64,000 nt of DNA from Chryseobacterium sp. StRB126 (GTDB lineage Bacteria; Bacteroidota; Bacteroidia; Flavobacteriales; Weeksellaceae): contig NZ_AP014624.1 in assembly GCF_000829375.1 (NCBI RefSeq), forward strand, positions 3,534,001 to 3,598,000, read 5' to 3'. A program made the position numbers and the translations under genes. The notes below the pieces were generated by a model that saw only the letters and a program-made list of their open reading frames with translations, ran no database searches and had not been told where the DNA came from. Below are positions 7,398 to 15,987 of the stretch, piece after piece. Position 1 is the first letter of the stretch, and every line of letters begins with the position of its first letter.

Positions 7398-9026
7398 TTA
7401 AAAAATATAGTCTGTGCTTAAAAAGTTGGAATCATGATCTCTAACAATAGTATTCAATAATTCTTTATTGGAATCTGTAAGTTTAGCAGCTACCAGAGAT
7501 CTGATGGAGAATGAACGCAACGCATCAAAAACAGAAAGCGTACCTTCCGCACTATCTTTTCTTCCGGTAAACGGAAATACATCCGGACCACGCTGTGCCT
7601 GACAGTTGATATTGACACGACTTACCAGATTTACAAAAGGATCAATTAGTTTTGCCACTTCCTGTGGATCTTCACTGAAAATACTCACCTGCATTCCATG
7701 GGAGGCATTCACCTGATAATCAATAGGTTCTTCAATATCTTCAAACGGAACTACTGGAATTACAGGCCCAAACTGTTCTTCATGATACAATTTCATATCG
7801 CTATTTACAGGATAAACAACTGCCGGAAAAACAAAGGACCCTTCTGTATAGCCACCGTTTTTATTTAAAACAGCTGCTCCTTTTGCTATTGCATCATCAA
7901 TACATTCTTTCAGGTATGGGGGTTTATTAACTTCAGGAAGAGGAGTTACTTTCACCTCTTTTTCCCACGGTAAACCGGCTTTCAGAGCGGAAACAGCTTC
8001 GCTTAACTTTGCCGTAAATTCCGCAGCGATTTCTTTTTGTACAAAAATCAGTTTTAATGCTGTACAACGCTGTCCATTGAATGAAAGTGCCCCTAAAATA
8101 CATTCACTTACTGCTACATCAAGATTGGCATTTTTAGTAACAATAGCCGCATTTTTAGCATCGAGGCTCAGAATTGCTCTCAGACGGTTCACTTTTGGAT
8201 GTAATTTCTTCAATCCATTAGCTACTTTACTGGAACCAATAAAAGCCAAAACATTGACTTTACCACTTTCCATGATGGGAGTAATAATTTCAGAACCTTT
8301 TCCATATAACGTGTTCACCGTTCCTTTTGGAAAAGCTTCTTTAAAGGCATTCAGTAGAGGATAATGAGCCAACACACCATGTTTAGGAAGTTTAAACAAA
8401 ATAGTATTCCCCATAATTAATGCAGGAATCAGCGTTGTAAAGATCTCATTCAAAGGATAATTGAAAGGCCCCATACTTAAAACCACACCCAGCGGTGCTC
8501 TTCTGATCTGTGCAATGGTACCTTCTGCCTGCTGGAAACGAGAAGATTCTCTGTCCAGGTCTTTTAAAGCATCAATAGTCTGATTGATATAATCTACTGT
8601 ACGGTCAAATTCTTTGGTAGAATCTGCCAATGTTTTCCCGATTTCCCACATCAGCAACTTTATAATCAGATCACGCTGTTGGATCATCAAATAGACAAAT
8701 TTCTGCATGCATTTGATTCTTCCTTCTACAGACATTGTAGGCCATTCCCCAAGACCGTTATCATAAGCTTTCACGCAAGCTTCAAGAACCTCCATAGCTT
8801 CCTCCGGACCGATATTGGGGATGCTCCCCAACAACTTTCTCTCTAATCCGTTTTCTGTAGGAATACAGACCGGGGAATAAATATTCTGCGTTTCTCCTTT
8901 CCATTCTACCAATTCACCATTCAGAAGATAAACTTTCTGATAAATTTCCGGTACTTTATATTCTTCGGGGATTTCGTTTTCACTTTTAAAAATATCTTGA
9001 AACGATGCATTGTTTGCTGAACTCAT
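7398..9026 (-). CDS. Aldehyde dehydrogenase, GapN-type (NADP-dependent glyceraldehyde-3-phosphate dehydrogenase-like)
   Basis: A 542-residue member of the aldehyde dehydrogenase superfamily, most like non-phosphorylating NADP-dependent glyceraldehyde-3-phosphate dehydrogenase, which oxidises glyceraldehyde-3-phosphate to 3-phosphoglycerate and yields NADPH. It is longer than classical GapN (about 475) because of an N-terminal extension. Visible landmarks are Asn189 in PFNYPL, the catalytic Cys321 in GQRCTA and the cofactor-site EEQFGPV. The LELGGK block that normally supplies the general base Glu reads LSLDAK at 286-291, so the Glu is replaced by Ser287. Gene symbol withheld for this reason. 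No operon partners. Confidence 0.85.
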   Translation of the reverse strand: MSSANNASFQDIFKSENEIPEEYKVPEIYQKVYLLNGELVEWKGETQNIYSPVCIPTENGLERKLLGSIPNIGPEEAMEVLEACVKAYDNGLGEWPTMSVEGRIKCMQKFVYLMIQQRDLIIKLLMWEIGKTLADSTKEFDRTVDYINQTIDALKDLDRESSRFQQAEGTIAQIRRAPLGVVLSMGPFNYPLNEIFTTLIPALIMGNTILFKLPKHGVLAHYPLLNAFKEAFPKGTVNTLYGKGSEIITPIMESGKVNVLAFIGSSKVANGLKKLHPKVNRLRAILSLDAKNAAIVTKNANLDVAVSECILGALSFNGQRCTALKLIFVQKEIAAEFTAKLSEAVSALKAGLPWEKEVKVTPLPEVNKPPYLKECIDDAIAKGAAVLNKNGGYTEGSFVFPAVVYPVNSDMKLYHEEQFGPVIPVVPFEDIEEPIDYQVNASHGMQVSIFSEDPQEVAKLIDPFVNLVSRVNINCQAQRGPDVFPFTGRKDSAEGTLSVFDALRSFSIRSLVAAKLTDSNKELLNTIVRDHDSNFLSTDYIF

Positions 9027-9197
9027 ATTTTTAGTATTTAATAATTTGAATCTGAACTTTTGTAGAATAAAGGTAGATGTAAAAATTGATTTTCAGAATA
9101 ATGATTCAATAGATTTGCTCTATTTAAAAGCTATTTGAATGAAAATTAACCCAGCCAACTGAAAAAAACAATATTTTTGTTTAAAAATAAATTTTCA

Positions 9198-9770
9198 ATG
9201 TTTTCAAAAATAGTTTTCAGTACGTTATTCTTTTTCTCAGCAATGGGTTTTGCTCAAAAATCTAAACCTATCAATACTGTTTTATTAAAAGGAACACCTG
9301 TTCGTACTTATTCCAAATTACCGGATGTCAACAAACCGGCTCCTAAATTTACCCTTACAGACGTTAATATGAATGACCAGAGCCTGGATGCTTACAAAGG
9401 GAGATATGTGATCCTGAATATCTTTCCAAGTGTAGATACGGGAGTTTGCTCAGCATCTGTTCATCACTTCAATGAAGAGGCAGGAAATCTTCCTAATACG
9501 GTAGTTCTTTGCATTTCTAAGGACTTACCTTTCGCTCAAAAAAGGTTCTGTGGAGCTGAAGGAATTAACAATGTTGTAATGCTTTCGGATTTCCGTTCAG
9601 ATTTTGGATGGAACTACGGGGTGGAAATGGTAGAATCTTCTATGAAAGGACTTCTCAGTAGAGCGGTTGTAGTAATTGATCCTTCGGGAACTATTATTTA
9701 CGAAGAACAAGTTCCGGATATTTCTCAAGAGCCTAATTATGCAGCAGCTATTCAGGCTGTGAAACAATAA
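9198..9770 (+). CDS. tpx: Exported thiol peroxidase (Tpx family)
   Basis: A peroxiredoxin of the Tpx type that reduces hydrogen and organic peroxides using a reductant such as thioredoxin. The peroxidatic cysteine is in DTGVCSASV and the resolving cysteine in KRFCGAEG. Unusually, the N-terminus is a signal peptide (MFSKIVFSTLFFFSAMGFAQ), so this copy acts in the periplasm. The frame is open to a TTG at 9177, but the ATG at 9198-9200 gives a normal signal peptide and is preferred. A TATTTTTG box overlaps the rejected TTG start. Confidence 0.9.
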   Translation: MFSKIVFSTLFFFSAMGFAQKSKPINTVLLKGTPVRTYSKLPDVNKPAPKFTLTDVNMNDQSLDAYKGRYVILNIFPSVDTGVCSASVHHFNEEAGNLPNTVVLCISKDLPFAQKRFCGAEGINNVVMLSDFRSDFGWNYGVEMVESSMKGLLSRAVVVIDPSGTIIYEEQVPDISQEPNYAAAIQAVKQ

Positions 9771-9779
9771 ACTAAAAAG

Positions 9780-9811
9780 CTCCGATAATTTTCTATTATC
9801 GGAGTTTTTTA
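9780..9811 (+). terminator. Rho-independent terminator of tpx
   Basis: Stem CTCCGATAAT, loop TTTCT, complement, then TTTTTTA. It begins 10 bases after the tpx stop and lies between tpx and the convergent TonB-plug pseudogene. Confidence 0.9.
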
Positions 9812-9817
9812 TTGTTC

Positions 9818-10394
9818 TTATCTTGATTTTCTTTTCTTCTTAGTAGTAACCACAATTACACCATTTTTAGCGTCTCCACCATACTTTTCTACATCTTCTT
9901 TAGCCAAAAGAGTATTGACAGTTTCAATAATCTCCGGCTTTATCGTACGTAATTCTTCTATAGAAATCTTTTTACCATCCAGTAAAACCAAAGGTTCTTC
10001 TGCACCTTTGAAGCAGGTGCCCCAATTCTTACAGATGGATTCCTGTTGAAAGGATCAGTGGATATGACACTCATGTTCAACCCTCGTACTTTCTCTGAAA
10101 TTTTAGTACCTGGCTTGTTTCCTGTGCGTTTACAGTAGCTGTAAAACCACCCACTACCAATAGTCCTAATGCCAGTTTACTCGCTAATGAAAAGTTCAGA
10201 TTCACATCCAACTGATCTTCCCGAAATCTTCCACAAATATCTTTATTAGAGCCAAAAATATTCATAATTTCTTCTTCTGAAAAATTGGTGAAATCATAAA
10301 CTGTTTTTGAACAAACGGAGCAGAATTTTCCTTTTTCATCAGGAGACATATTGTTCCAGTTTTCATGACAGGGTTTTGGAATGGTAATTTTCAT
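9818..10394 (-). pseudogene. TonB-dependent-receptor plug-like protein, two frameshifts
   Basis: The intact start encodes a Bacteroidota-specific N-terminus (MKITIPKPCHENWNNMSP, with conserved CSVC and CGRF motifs and a membrane segment LALGLLVVGGF). After ETSQ the homology moves to a second frame (KISEKVRGLNMSV, then DPFNRNPSVRIG), then to a third that encodes the plug-type ending PLVLLDGKKISIEELRTIKP and KNGVIVVTTKKK, with a stop at 9818-9820. The three pieces lie in three different frames, so at least two indels have occurred. Related intact proteins have a membrane-anchored start and a periplasmic TonB-plug tail. Sequencing error is the alternative. Confidence 0.8.
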
Positions 10395-10568
10395 AGTATT
10401 CTTTTACCTATAAAGATGCTCTGGTGAAGAAAAAGGTTGGAAAATGCTAAGATGCAATTAAAATTTTAAATATCGTGCTTTATTTTATCACAGATAAAAT
10501 CTTTGCGCCTTAAAAATATGATTTCAACATTTCAAGCTCTTTGCGCCTTTGCTCTACTCCAACAAAAA

Positions 10569-11330
10569 CTAAGCTTCCAAAACCATTTTCCCATCCTCAA
10601 GAATCATATATTCCTGCCCTAATTCCTCAGAAACTCTTTTCAAATCATTTTCATCAAACAATTGAGGAATATAGCTTTTCTCATGAGTAAACAGCCCGTA
10701 ATGTATCGGAACCAATTTTTTAGCATGTAAAAGATGGGCAGCAGCAAAGGCTTCCTTCAAATTAAGAGAAGCCGGAACCGGACTGTATTCCAACCCAATA
10801 ATCTCAAAATTAACAACGACTCCGTTTACGGGTAAAAAAGCATAATCGATGTCTTTATTTTCTTTCCCCAACTTCCAGAATTGGTTATGCCAGATGGTAT
10901 CTCCGCCATGAAAGATTTTAGTAGTTGCATCTTCCACAATCCATGAAGACTGAGTCTCTCCCACTCCATCCATTGCAAATACTGGCTTGAAGGTGATCCC
11001 ATTTTCAGAGAAGGTTTCATCCAGATCCAGGACTACCATTTCAACACCATCCATATGCTCTCTCACCAATGGTTCAAGTTCTGAATACACTACCAATTTT
11101 CCATCATTTTTCAGACATTTTTTGATAGCGCCTTTGTCAAAATGATCTAAATGCAAATGAGTAAACAGAATATAATCTGCCTGCACATGATCTGAGAAGT
11201 TTATCACCTGCTCTACAGCATCCCCAAGAACGGGTTTGTAATAAGCGAAATCTTCTGCTGCATCTATTAAAATGGTTTTGCCATTAGAAAGCAGTTTTAT
11301 TCCTGCCCAGTTTAATTTTTGTATTTCCAT
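10569..11330 (-). CDS. MBL-fold metallohydrolase (UlaG-like)
   Basis: A 253-residue cytoplasmic metallo-beta-lactamase-fold hydrolase. The HxHxDH motif is THLHLDH (His58, His60, Asp62, His63); later metal ligands are in FHGGDT and VPIHYG. There is no signal peptide. The compact size and IDAAEDFAYY lead fit UlaG/YtkL-like hydrolases; the substrate is unknown. The frame extends five codons further to 11345, but the ATG at 11328-11330 gives the family-like start MEIQKLNWAGIKLL and is preferred. Confidence 0.85.
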   Translation of the reverse strand: MEIQKLNWAGIKLLSNGKTILIDAAEDFAYYKPVLGDAVEQVINFSDHVQADYILFTHLHLDHFDKGAIKKCLKNDGKLVVYSELEPLVREHMDGVEMVVLDLDETFSENGITFKPVFAMDGVGETQSSWIVEDATTKIFHGGDTIWHNQFWKLGKENKDIDYAFLPVNGVVVNFEIIGLEYSPVPASLNLKEAFAAAHLLHAKKLVPIHYGLFTHEKSYIPQLFDENDLKRVSEELGQEYMILEDGKMVLEA

Positions 11331-11396
11331 ACTTTTTTTCAGCAAAGTAAAAGACTTATGGAGGGGGAAACAATAAACAAAAGTTAATTAATGAAG

Positions 11397-11425
11397 GTTA
11401 GGAGATGGAAGCATAAGGATGGAAG
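11397..11425 (+). repeat. Degenerate 7-bp array, consensus GNNGGAA
   Basis: Four units, two of them exactly GATGGAA, with the purine-rich strand on top. It faces the bottom-strand array of the same unit at 11714-11750. The 408-base gap 11346-11753 is therefore bracketed by inverted heptamer arrays with a palindromic element inside. Confidence 0.55.
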
Positions 11426-11487
11426 TTAATTATAGTCTTATAATGTCTGATCGTTTTCTAATTGTTGAAAAATCCAAATCTTTTTTC

Positions 11488-11651
11488 ACGCAAAGTTTTT
11501 ATGTATTACCCTGTAGAATCTAAAGAAGCAAAGATTATGGCAAAGCCGTTGACTAAACTGATGACTACAGTACGCTTCATCAAATCGATGGAAAATCGAT
11601 GAACTCTTTGCTCACTTAAAGTAATGCGTATTTAAAATTGAAACTTTGCGT
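11488..11651. repeat. MITE-like element with ACGCAAAGTTT terminal inverted repeats
   Basis: A 164-base non-coding element bounded by perfect 11-base inverted repeats (ACGCAAAGTTT at 11488-11498, complement at 11641-11651). It contains an internal palindrome around ATCGATGGAAAATCGAT. A partial second copy sits at 38387-38478. Confidence 0.6.
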
Positions 11652-11713
11652 TTATAAAAACAGGATAGCAATTCCTATCAAAAGCCTGATATAGCATATT
11701 ATAACCTTGATAA

Positions 11714-11750
11714 CTTCCCACTTCAAGCTTCCAGCTTCCAGTCTTTCCAG
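11714..11750 (-). repeat. 7-bp array, bottom-strand unit GCTGGAA-like
   Basis: On the bottom strand units such as GCTGGAA, GCTTGAA and GTGGGAA run in tandem, inverted relative to the array at 11397-11425. It starts just past the stop codon of the Crp-like gene. Confidence 0.5.
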
Positions 11751-11753
11751 TCT

Positions 11754-12296
11754 CTACGTAATCCTCTTTCTGATCCTGCTTAAGGAAATAGGAGTAATCC
11801 CGATATAGGATGCCAGATATTTCAAAGGAATATTCTGAATGTAATGGGGCTGATTGGCTAATAGATATTCGTAAAGATCCTGAGGTGTATTTTTAAGCAA
11901 AAGCATTTCGCGCTTCATGGCAGCATTCAGCTTTCTGCTCAGGTAATAATTTTGTACAAAACGGCACTCGGGATTTACGACGAACATTTCCTTTACTTCA
12001 TCTAAAGTAATTTCCCAGGCCACGCCGCTACTGATTGATTCATAAACCCCTTCAGAATCTTTATTTCCAACGGTAAAAATATCACCTGGAAAGTAGAATT
12101 CTGCACAGACTTCAGTATTGATATCTGAAGTACTGTTGATATAATATTTACGGACAAGCCCATCTTCAACAAGATAGGCTTTATTATCCGAGAATATGTT
12201 TTTCTTTGCAAACTCAAACTCAGCAAATTTTTTCCAAACAGGATCATCATCCTCTACATTGAGGTGTGAAAACAGTTTTTTATTAATACGTGCCAA
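11754..12296 (-). CDS. Crp/Fnr family transcriptional regulator
   Basis: A 180-residue one-component regulator. The N-terminal two thirds form a cyclic-nucleotide-binding-like beta roll (VEDGLVRKYYINSTSD to GDIFTVGNK). The C-terminal helix-turn-helix is LKYLASYIGITPISLSRIRK, the usual form in Bacteroidota Crp proteins. Key cAMP-binding residues are not obvious, so the ligand is uncertain. It starts 18 bases after the hutU stop on the same strand and is probably cotranscribed with it. Confidence 0.9.
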   Translation of the reverse strand: MARINKKLFSHLNVEDDDPVWKKFAEFEFAKKNIFSDNKAYLVEDGLVRKYYINSTSDINTEVCAEFYFPGDIFTVGNKDSEGVYESISSGVAWEITLDEVKEMFVVNPECRFVQNYYLSRKLNAAMKREMLLLKNTPQDLYEYLLANQPHYIQNIPLKYLASYIGITPISLSRIRKRIT

Positions 12297-12314
12297 TGCT
12301 GAATTATTTATGAT

Positions 12315-14300
12315 TTACAGTAAGTTTTCGTCTACAAGGTTGGGAAGGGTGACCTTTAAATTAGGTTCAACTTCCATTGCTCTTTTGATCGCAAAAATAG
12401 CGCCTTCATTTCTTGCCCAGCTTCTTCTTGAAATTCCGTTGTTAACGTCCCAGAAAAGCATAGACTTCAATCTTCGGTCTGCATCATCACTGCCATCCAG
12501 CAGCATTCCGAAACCTCCGTTGATAACTTCTCCCCAGCCAACTCCACCACCATTGTGGATAGAAACCCAGGTTGCTCCACGGAAACTGTCCCCAATCACG
12601 TTGTGGATCGCCATGTCTGCAGTAAACCTTGAACCATCATAAATATTGGAAGTCTCTCTGTAAGGAGAATCTGTTCCTGAAACATCATGATGGTCTCTAC
12701 CCAATACTACAGGTCCGATTTCGCCATTTTTAATCGCTTTATTGAAGGCTTCAGCGATCTTCATTCTTCCTTCTGCATCAGCATAAAGGATTCTTGCCTG
12801 TGATCCTACTACAAGTTTATTTTCCTGTGCTCCTTTAATCCATTGAATATTATCCTTCATTTGCTGTTGGATTTCTTCAGGAGAATTTTTAACCATTTCC
12901 TCTAAAACGGCACATGCAATATCATCAGTTTTCTGTAAGTCTTCCGGTTTTCCGCTAGCACATACCCAACGGAATGGTCCGAAACCGTAATCAAAACACA
13001 TAGGTCCCATAATATCCTGAACATAGCTTGGATATTTGAACTCTCTTCCTAAGGTTGGATTATCTGCCATTACATCAGCTCCTGCTCTTGAAGCTTCCAA
13101 TAAGAAGGCATTTCCATAATCGAAGAAATACGTTCCTTTTTCTGTATGTTTATTGATGGCAGCAGCATGTCTTCTTAATGTTTCCTGAACTTTTTCCTTG
13201 AATAATTCAGGGTTTTCAGCCATCATTGTATTGGACTCTTCAAAGCTTTGTCCTACCGGATAATATCCACCCGCCCAAGGATTGTGAAGGGAAGTCTGAT
13301 CCGAACCGATATCAATTCTTAAATCTTCCTGATCAAATTTCTCCCAAACGTCTACAATATTTCCAAGATACGCTAAAGAAACTGTTTCTTTATTTTGTTG
13401 TGCTTCTCTTACTCTTTTTACCAATGCATCCAGATCTTCATAAATTTCATTCACCCATTTCTGATCGTGACGGATTTTAGTGATTTTTGGATTTACTTCT
13501 GCACATACCGTAACACAACCGGCAATATTTCCTGCTTTAGGCTGAGCTCCGCTCATCCCTCCTAATCCGGAAGTTACAAACAGACCTCCTTTAGGGTCTT
13601 TATTGATCTTTCTAAAAGCATTTAAAGCGGTAATCGTAGTTCCGTGCACAATTCCTTGTGGGCCTATGTACATATAGCTTCCTGCAGTCATTTGTCCGTA
13701 TTGGGTTACTCCAAGAGCGTTGAATTTCTCCCAATCATCCGGTTTGGAGTAGTTTGGAATCATCATCCCGTTGGTTACGACTACTCTTGGTGCATCTTTA
13801 TGAGATGGAAACAATCCCATTGGATGCCCTGAGTACATCACCAAGGTTTGTTCATTGGTCATTTCAGACAGATATTTCATCGTTAACAGGTACTGAGCCC
13901 AGTTAGAGAATACAGCACCATTTCCACCATAAGTAATCAATTCATGAGGGTGCTGAGCTACTGCATAATCCAAATTATTCTGAATCATCAGCATAATGGC
14001 TTTTGCCTGTTCAGATTTTCCGGGATAATCTTCAATAGATCTCGCTTTCATCTCATAATCCGGACGGAAACGATACATATAAATTCTTCCGTAATCTTCC
14101 AGTTCCTGCTTAAATTCATGAATCAATTCTGCATGAAATTTCGGGTCAAAATAACGTAAAGCATTCTTTAACGCCAGTTTTTTCTCCTCTTCACCTAAAA
14201 TTTCTTTACGCTTTGGAGCATGGTTGATATTGGTCTCATATGGTTTTAGTTGTGGCAGCTGATTAGGAATCCCCTGCTGTATCTGTTCTTGAAATGTCAT
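12315..14300 (-). CDS. hutU: Urocanate hydratase
   Basis: Urocanase, the second step of histidine breakdown, converting urocanate to 4-imidazolone-5-propionate with tightly bound NAD. At 661 residues it is longer than the 557-residue proteobacterial enzyme but matches the extended bacterial form. Clear family blocks are ITYGGNGAVFSNWAQY, YSGHPMGLFPSH, GGLFVTSGLGGMSGAQPKA and the active-site FRWVCASG. The ATG at 14298-14300 (MTFQEQIQQG) is preferred to one ten codons upstream. No other hut gene is nearby; a Crp-like regulator follows directly. Confidence 0.96.
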   Translation of the reverse strand: MTFQEQIQQGIPNQLPQLKPYETNINHAPKRKEILGEEEKKLALKNALRYFDPKFHAELIHEFKQELEDYGRIYMYRFRPDYEMKARSIEDYPGKSEQAKAIMLMIQNNLDYAVAQHPHELITYGGNGAVFSNWAQYLLTMKYLSEMTNEQTLVMYSGHPMGLFPSHKDAPRVVVTNGMMIPNYSKPDDWEKFNALGVTQYGQMTAGSYMYIGPQGIVHGTTITALNAFRKINKDPKGGLFVTSGLGGMSGAQPKAGNIAGCVTVCAEVNPKITKIRHDQKWVNEIYEDLDALVKRVREAQQNKETVSLAYLGNIVDVWEKFDQEDLRIDIGSDQTSLHNPWAGGYYPVGQSFEESNTMMAENPELFKEKVQETLRRHAAAINKHTEKGTYFFDYGNAFLLEASRAGADVMADNPTLGREFKYPSYVQDIMGPMCFDYGFGPFRWVCASGKPEDLQKTDDIACAVLEEMVKNSPEEIQQQMKDNIQWIKGAQENKLVVGSQARILYADAEGRMKIAEAFNKAIKNGEIGPVVLGRDHHDVSGTDSPYRETSNIYDGSRFTADMAIHNVIGDSFRGATWVSIHNGGGVGWGEVINGGFGMLLDGSDDADRRLKSMLFWDVNNGISRRSWARNEGAIFAIKRAMEVEPNLKVTLPNLVDENLL

Positions 14301-14549
14301 ATTGCTATTTAAAGTTCTATGTTTAAACAATGTTTGAAGTTTTAAAGATATTCAAATTATGAAATATAGGCAACAAAAGAGGGGAAAAGCAAAAGCTAAA
14401 AGAATGAATCAGTACAAAAACTGATTATCAATCCTGTGAAAATATAAACCAAGAGTCTATTTAAATCCTATATTTGAAATAAACGCACTCAAATTCCCCT
14501 CCTCTGGAGGTGGATTTCTTTATACGAAATCAGGTTATCATTTCAAAAA

Positions 14550-14577
14550 TAAAAAACCTCACTGAAAATCAGCAAGG
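14550..14577 (-). terminator. Rho-independent terminator of the acidic protein gene
   Basis: Bottom-strand stem CCTTGCTG with CAGTGAGG (two G-U pairs), loop ATTTT, then a run of six T. It starts 24 bases beyond the stop at 14601. Confidence 0.7.
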
Positions 14578-14600
14578 CAAATATTTTATCTGAGTGAAGT

Positions 14601-14894
14601 CTAAGTTAAGACATCATCATTTTCCTCTTCATGATCGTCCTCATTATCACTTAGGCTCCAATAGTTGTTTTCTTCATCTTCCTCTCCTATTCCTTCCATA
14701 TCATCATCTCCGTCTTCACCGGGAATATCCAGGCCTTTATCTATTTTGTCGTCATCTATATCTTCATCAAATATAGGGTTTCCGTCTCCATCAAGCGAAA
14801 TATGTTTTTCTCTTTTGAATATATCTTCACTGGGATCATAATCCATACGTTCCAGCTTTTTATTCTGCTCATTAATATTGTTTTCCGGTGCCAT
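14601..14894 (-). CDS. Very acidic small protein of unknown function
   Basis: A 97-residue protein in which Asp and Glu dominate the second half (blocks such as DEDIDDDKID and EEDEENNYW). No signal peptide or membrane helix. Probably disordered in part. I do not recognise a family. It has its own terminator and starts 50 bases after the stop of the dehydrogenase gene on the same strand. Confidence 0.65.
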   Translation of the reverse strand: MAPENNINEQNKKLERMDYDPSEDIFKREKHISLDGDGNPIFDEDIDDDKIDKGLDIPGEDGDDDMEGIGEEDEENNYWSLSDNEDDHEEENDDVLT

Positions 14895-14944
14895 GATATT
14901 TAGATTTTAAGGGTTATTCTATTGAGAACAAAAATAATTCCAAG

Positions 14945-15931
14945 TTATGATGAATGACCAGAATATACTTCAGGATTCGCACAATTGGGCATCACTTCTC
15001 CTTTTGAAAAGGCAATAATATTTTCAGCAGCCAGTCTTGCCATTCCGTTTCTGGCCTCAATGGTTGCAGAACCAATATGTGGTAATACACAAACATTCGA
15101 TAACTTCAGGAGGGGATTATCTGCAGACATGGGTTCCGGATTGGTTACATCAAGACCTGCACCCCAGATCTTACCTTCAGTTAACGCATTGTACAAATCC
15201 TGTTCCTGATGGAAGCCACCTCTTGCTGTATTGATAAAAATCGTATTAGTCTTCATTTTTTCAAATACATATTCATTGAAAAGATCCTTATGTTCAGGCG
15301 TAAAATTGGCATGAACACTCAGGACATCTGAATTGCTGACCAATTCATCAAAGGAAACATAAGTGGCATTCAATTCTCTTTCAGCTCCTTCATTTCGATG
15401 ACGGTTGTGGTAAATGATCTCCATGTCAAAAGCTTTTTTACACTTTTCAGCCATTTGAAAACCTATTCTTCCCAATCCAAAAACACCTAATGTTTTGCCA
15501 TAAAGCTCCTGTCCCAAAGCATGCAAAGGATCAAAACCACCCCAATTATCTTCTTTCACCTTCTGAAAATTATAACTGGTTCTCCTTGCTACCGATTGCA
15601 TCAGTAAAAAAGCAACATCAGAAGTTGCTCTGCTCAGCACATCCGGCGTATTTCCTATAGGAATATTCCTTTGATTGGCTTCTTTAATATCCACATGATC
15701 AAACCCAACAGAATACAATGCAATGGCCTTTATATTAGGGCAAGCATCGAAAAATACTTTATCATATTTAAAATCACCACCAATGTTTATAATAACATCT
15801 GTATTTTGACAATACTTCAGCCATTCTGCATCCGTAATATTTTCATTTTCAGGAAATATAATCTGCAATCCTGCTTTCTGTAATAGATGAATTCCAATCT
15901 CTGGAATTCTTTTATTAATAAAAACTTTCAT
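14945..15931 (-). CDS. D-isomer-specific 2-hydroxyacid dehydrogenase (glyoxylate/hydroxypyruvate reductase-like)
   Basis: A 328-residue cytoplasmic NAD(P)-dependent oxidoreductase. The Rossmann motif is GVFGLGRIGFQMA; the catalytic triad is Arg in NTARGG, Glu in NPEPMS and His in LPHIGSAT. The overall layout resembles GhrB/glyoxylate reductase rather than D-lactate dehydrogenase or SerA, since no ACT domain follows. It interconverts 2-keto and D-2-hydroxy acids; the preferred acid is not readable. Confidence 0.92.
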   Translation of the reverse strand: MKVFINKRIPEIGIHLLQKAGLQIIFPENENITDAEWLKYCQNTDVIINIGGDFKYDKVFFDACPNIKAIALYSVGFDHVDIKEANQRNIPIGNTPDVLSRATSDVAFLLMQSVARRTSYNFQKVKEDNWGGFDPLHALGQELYGKTLGVFGLGRIGFQMAEKCKKAFDMEIIYHNRHRNEGAERELNATYVSFDELVSNSDVLSVHANFTPEHKDLFNEYVFEKMKTNTIFINTARGGFHQEQDLYNALTEGKIWGAGLDVTNPEPMSADNPLLKLSNVCVLPHIGSATIEARNGMARLAAENIIAFSKGEVMPNCANPEVYSGHSS

Positions 15932-15987
15932 TGTTATTTTTTAGATTTAAATAAAAATGATACTGCATATTTTATTTTAATTCCTTC

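Noticed and set aside
9177..9197. TTG start for tpx
   Set aside because: It adds seven residues before a normal signal-peptide Met and overlaps a promoter-like box.
14594..14776. His/Leu-rich top-strand frame
   Set aside because: Complement of the Asp/Glu-rich acidic gene, a normal shadow effect.
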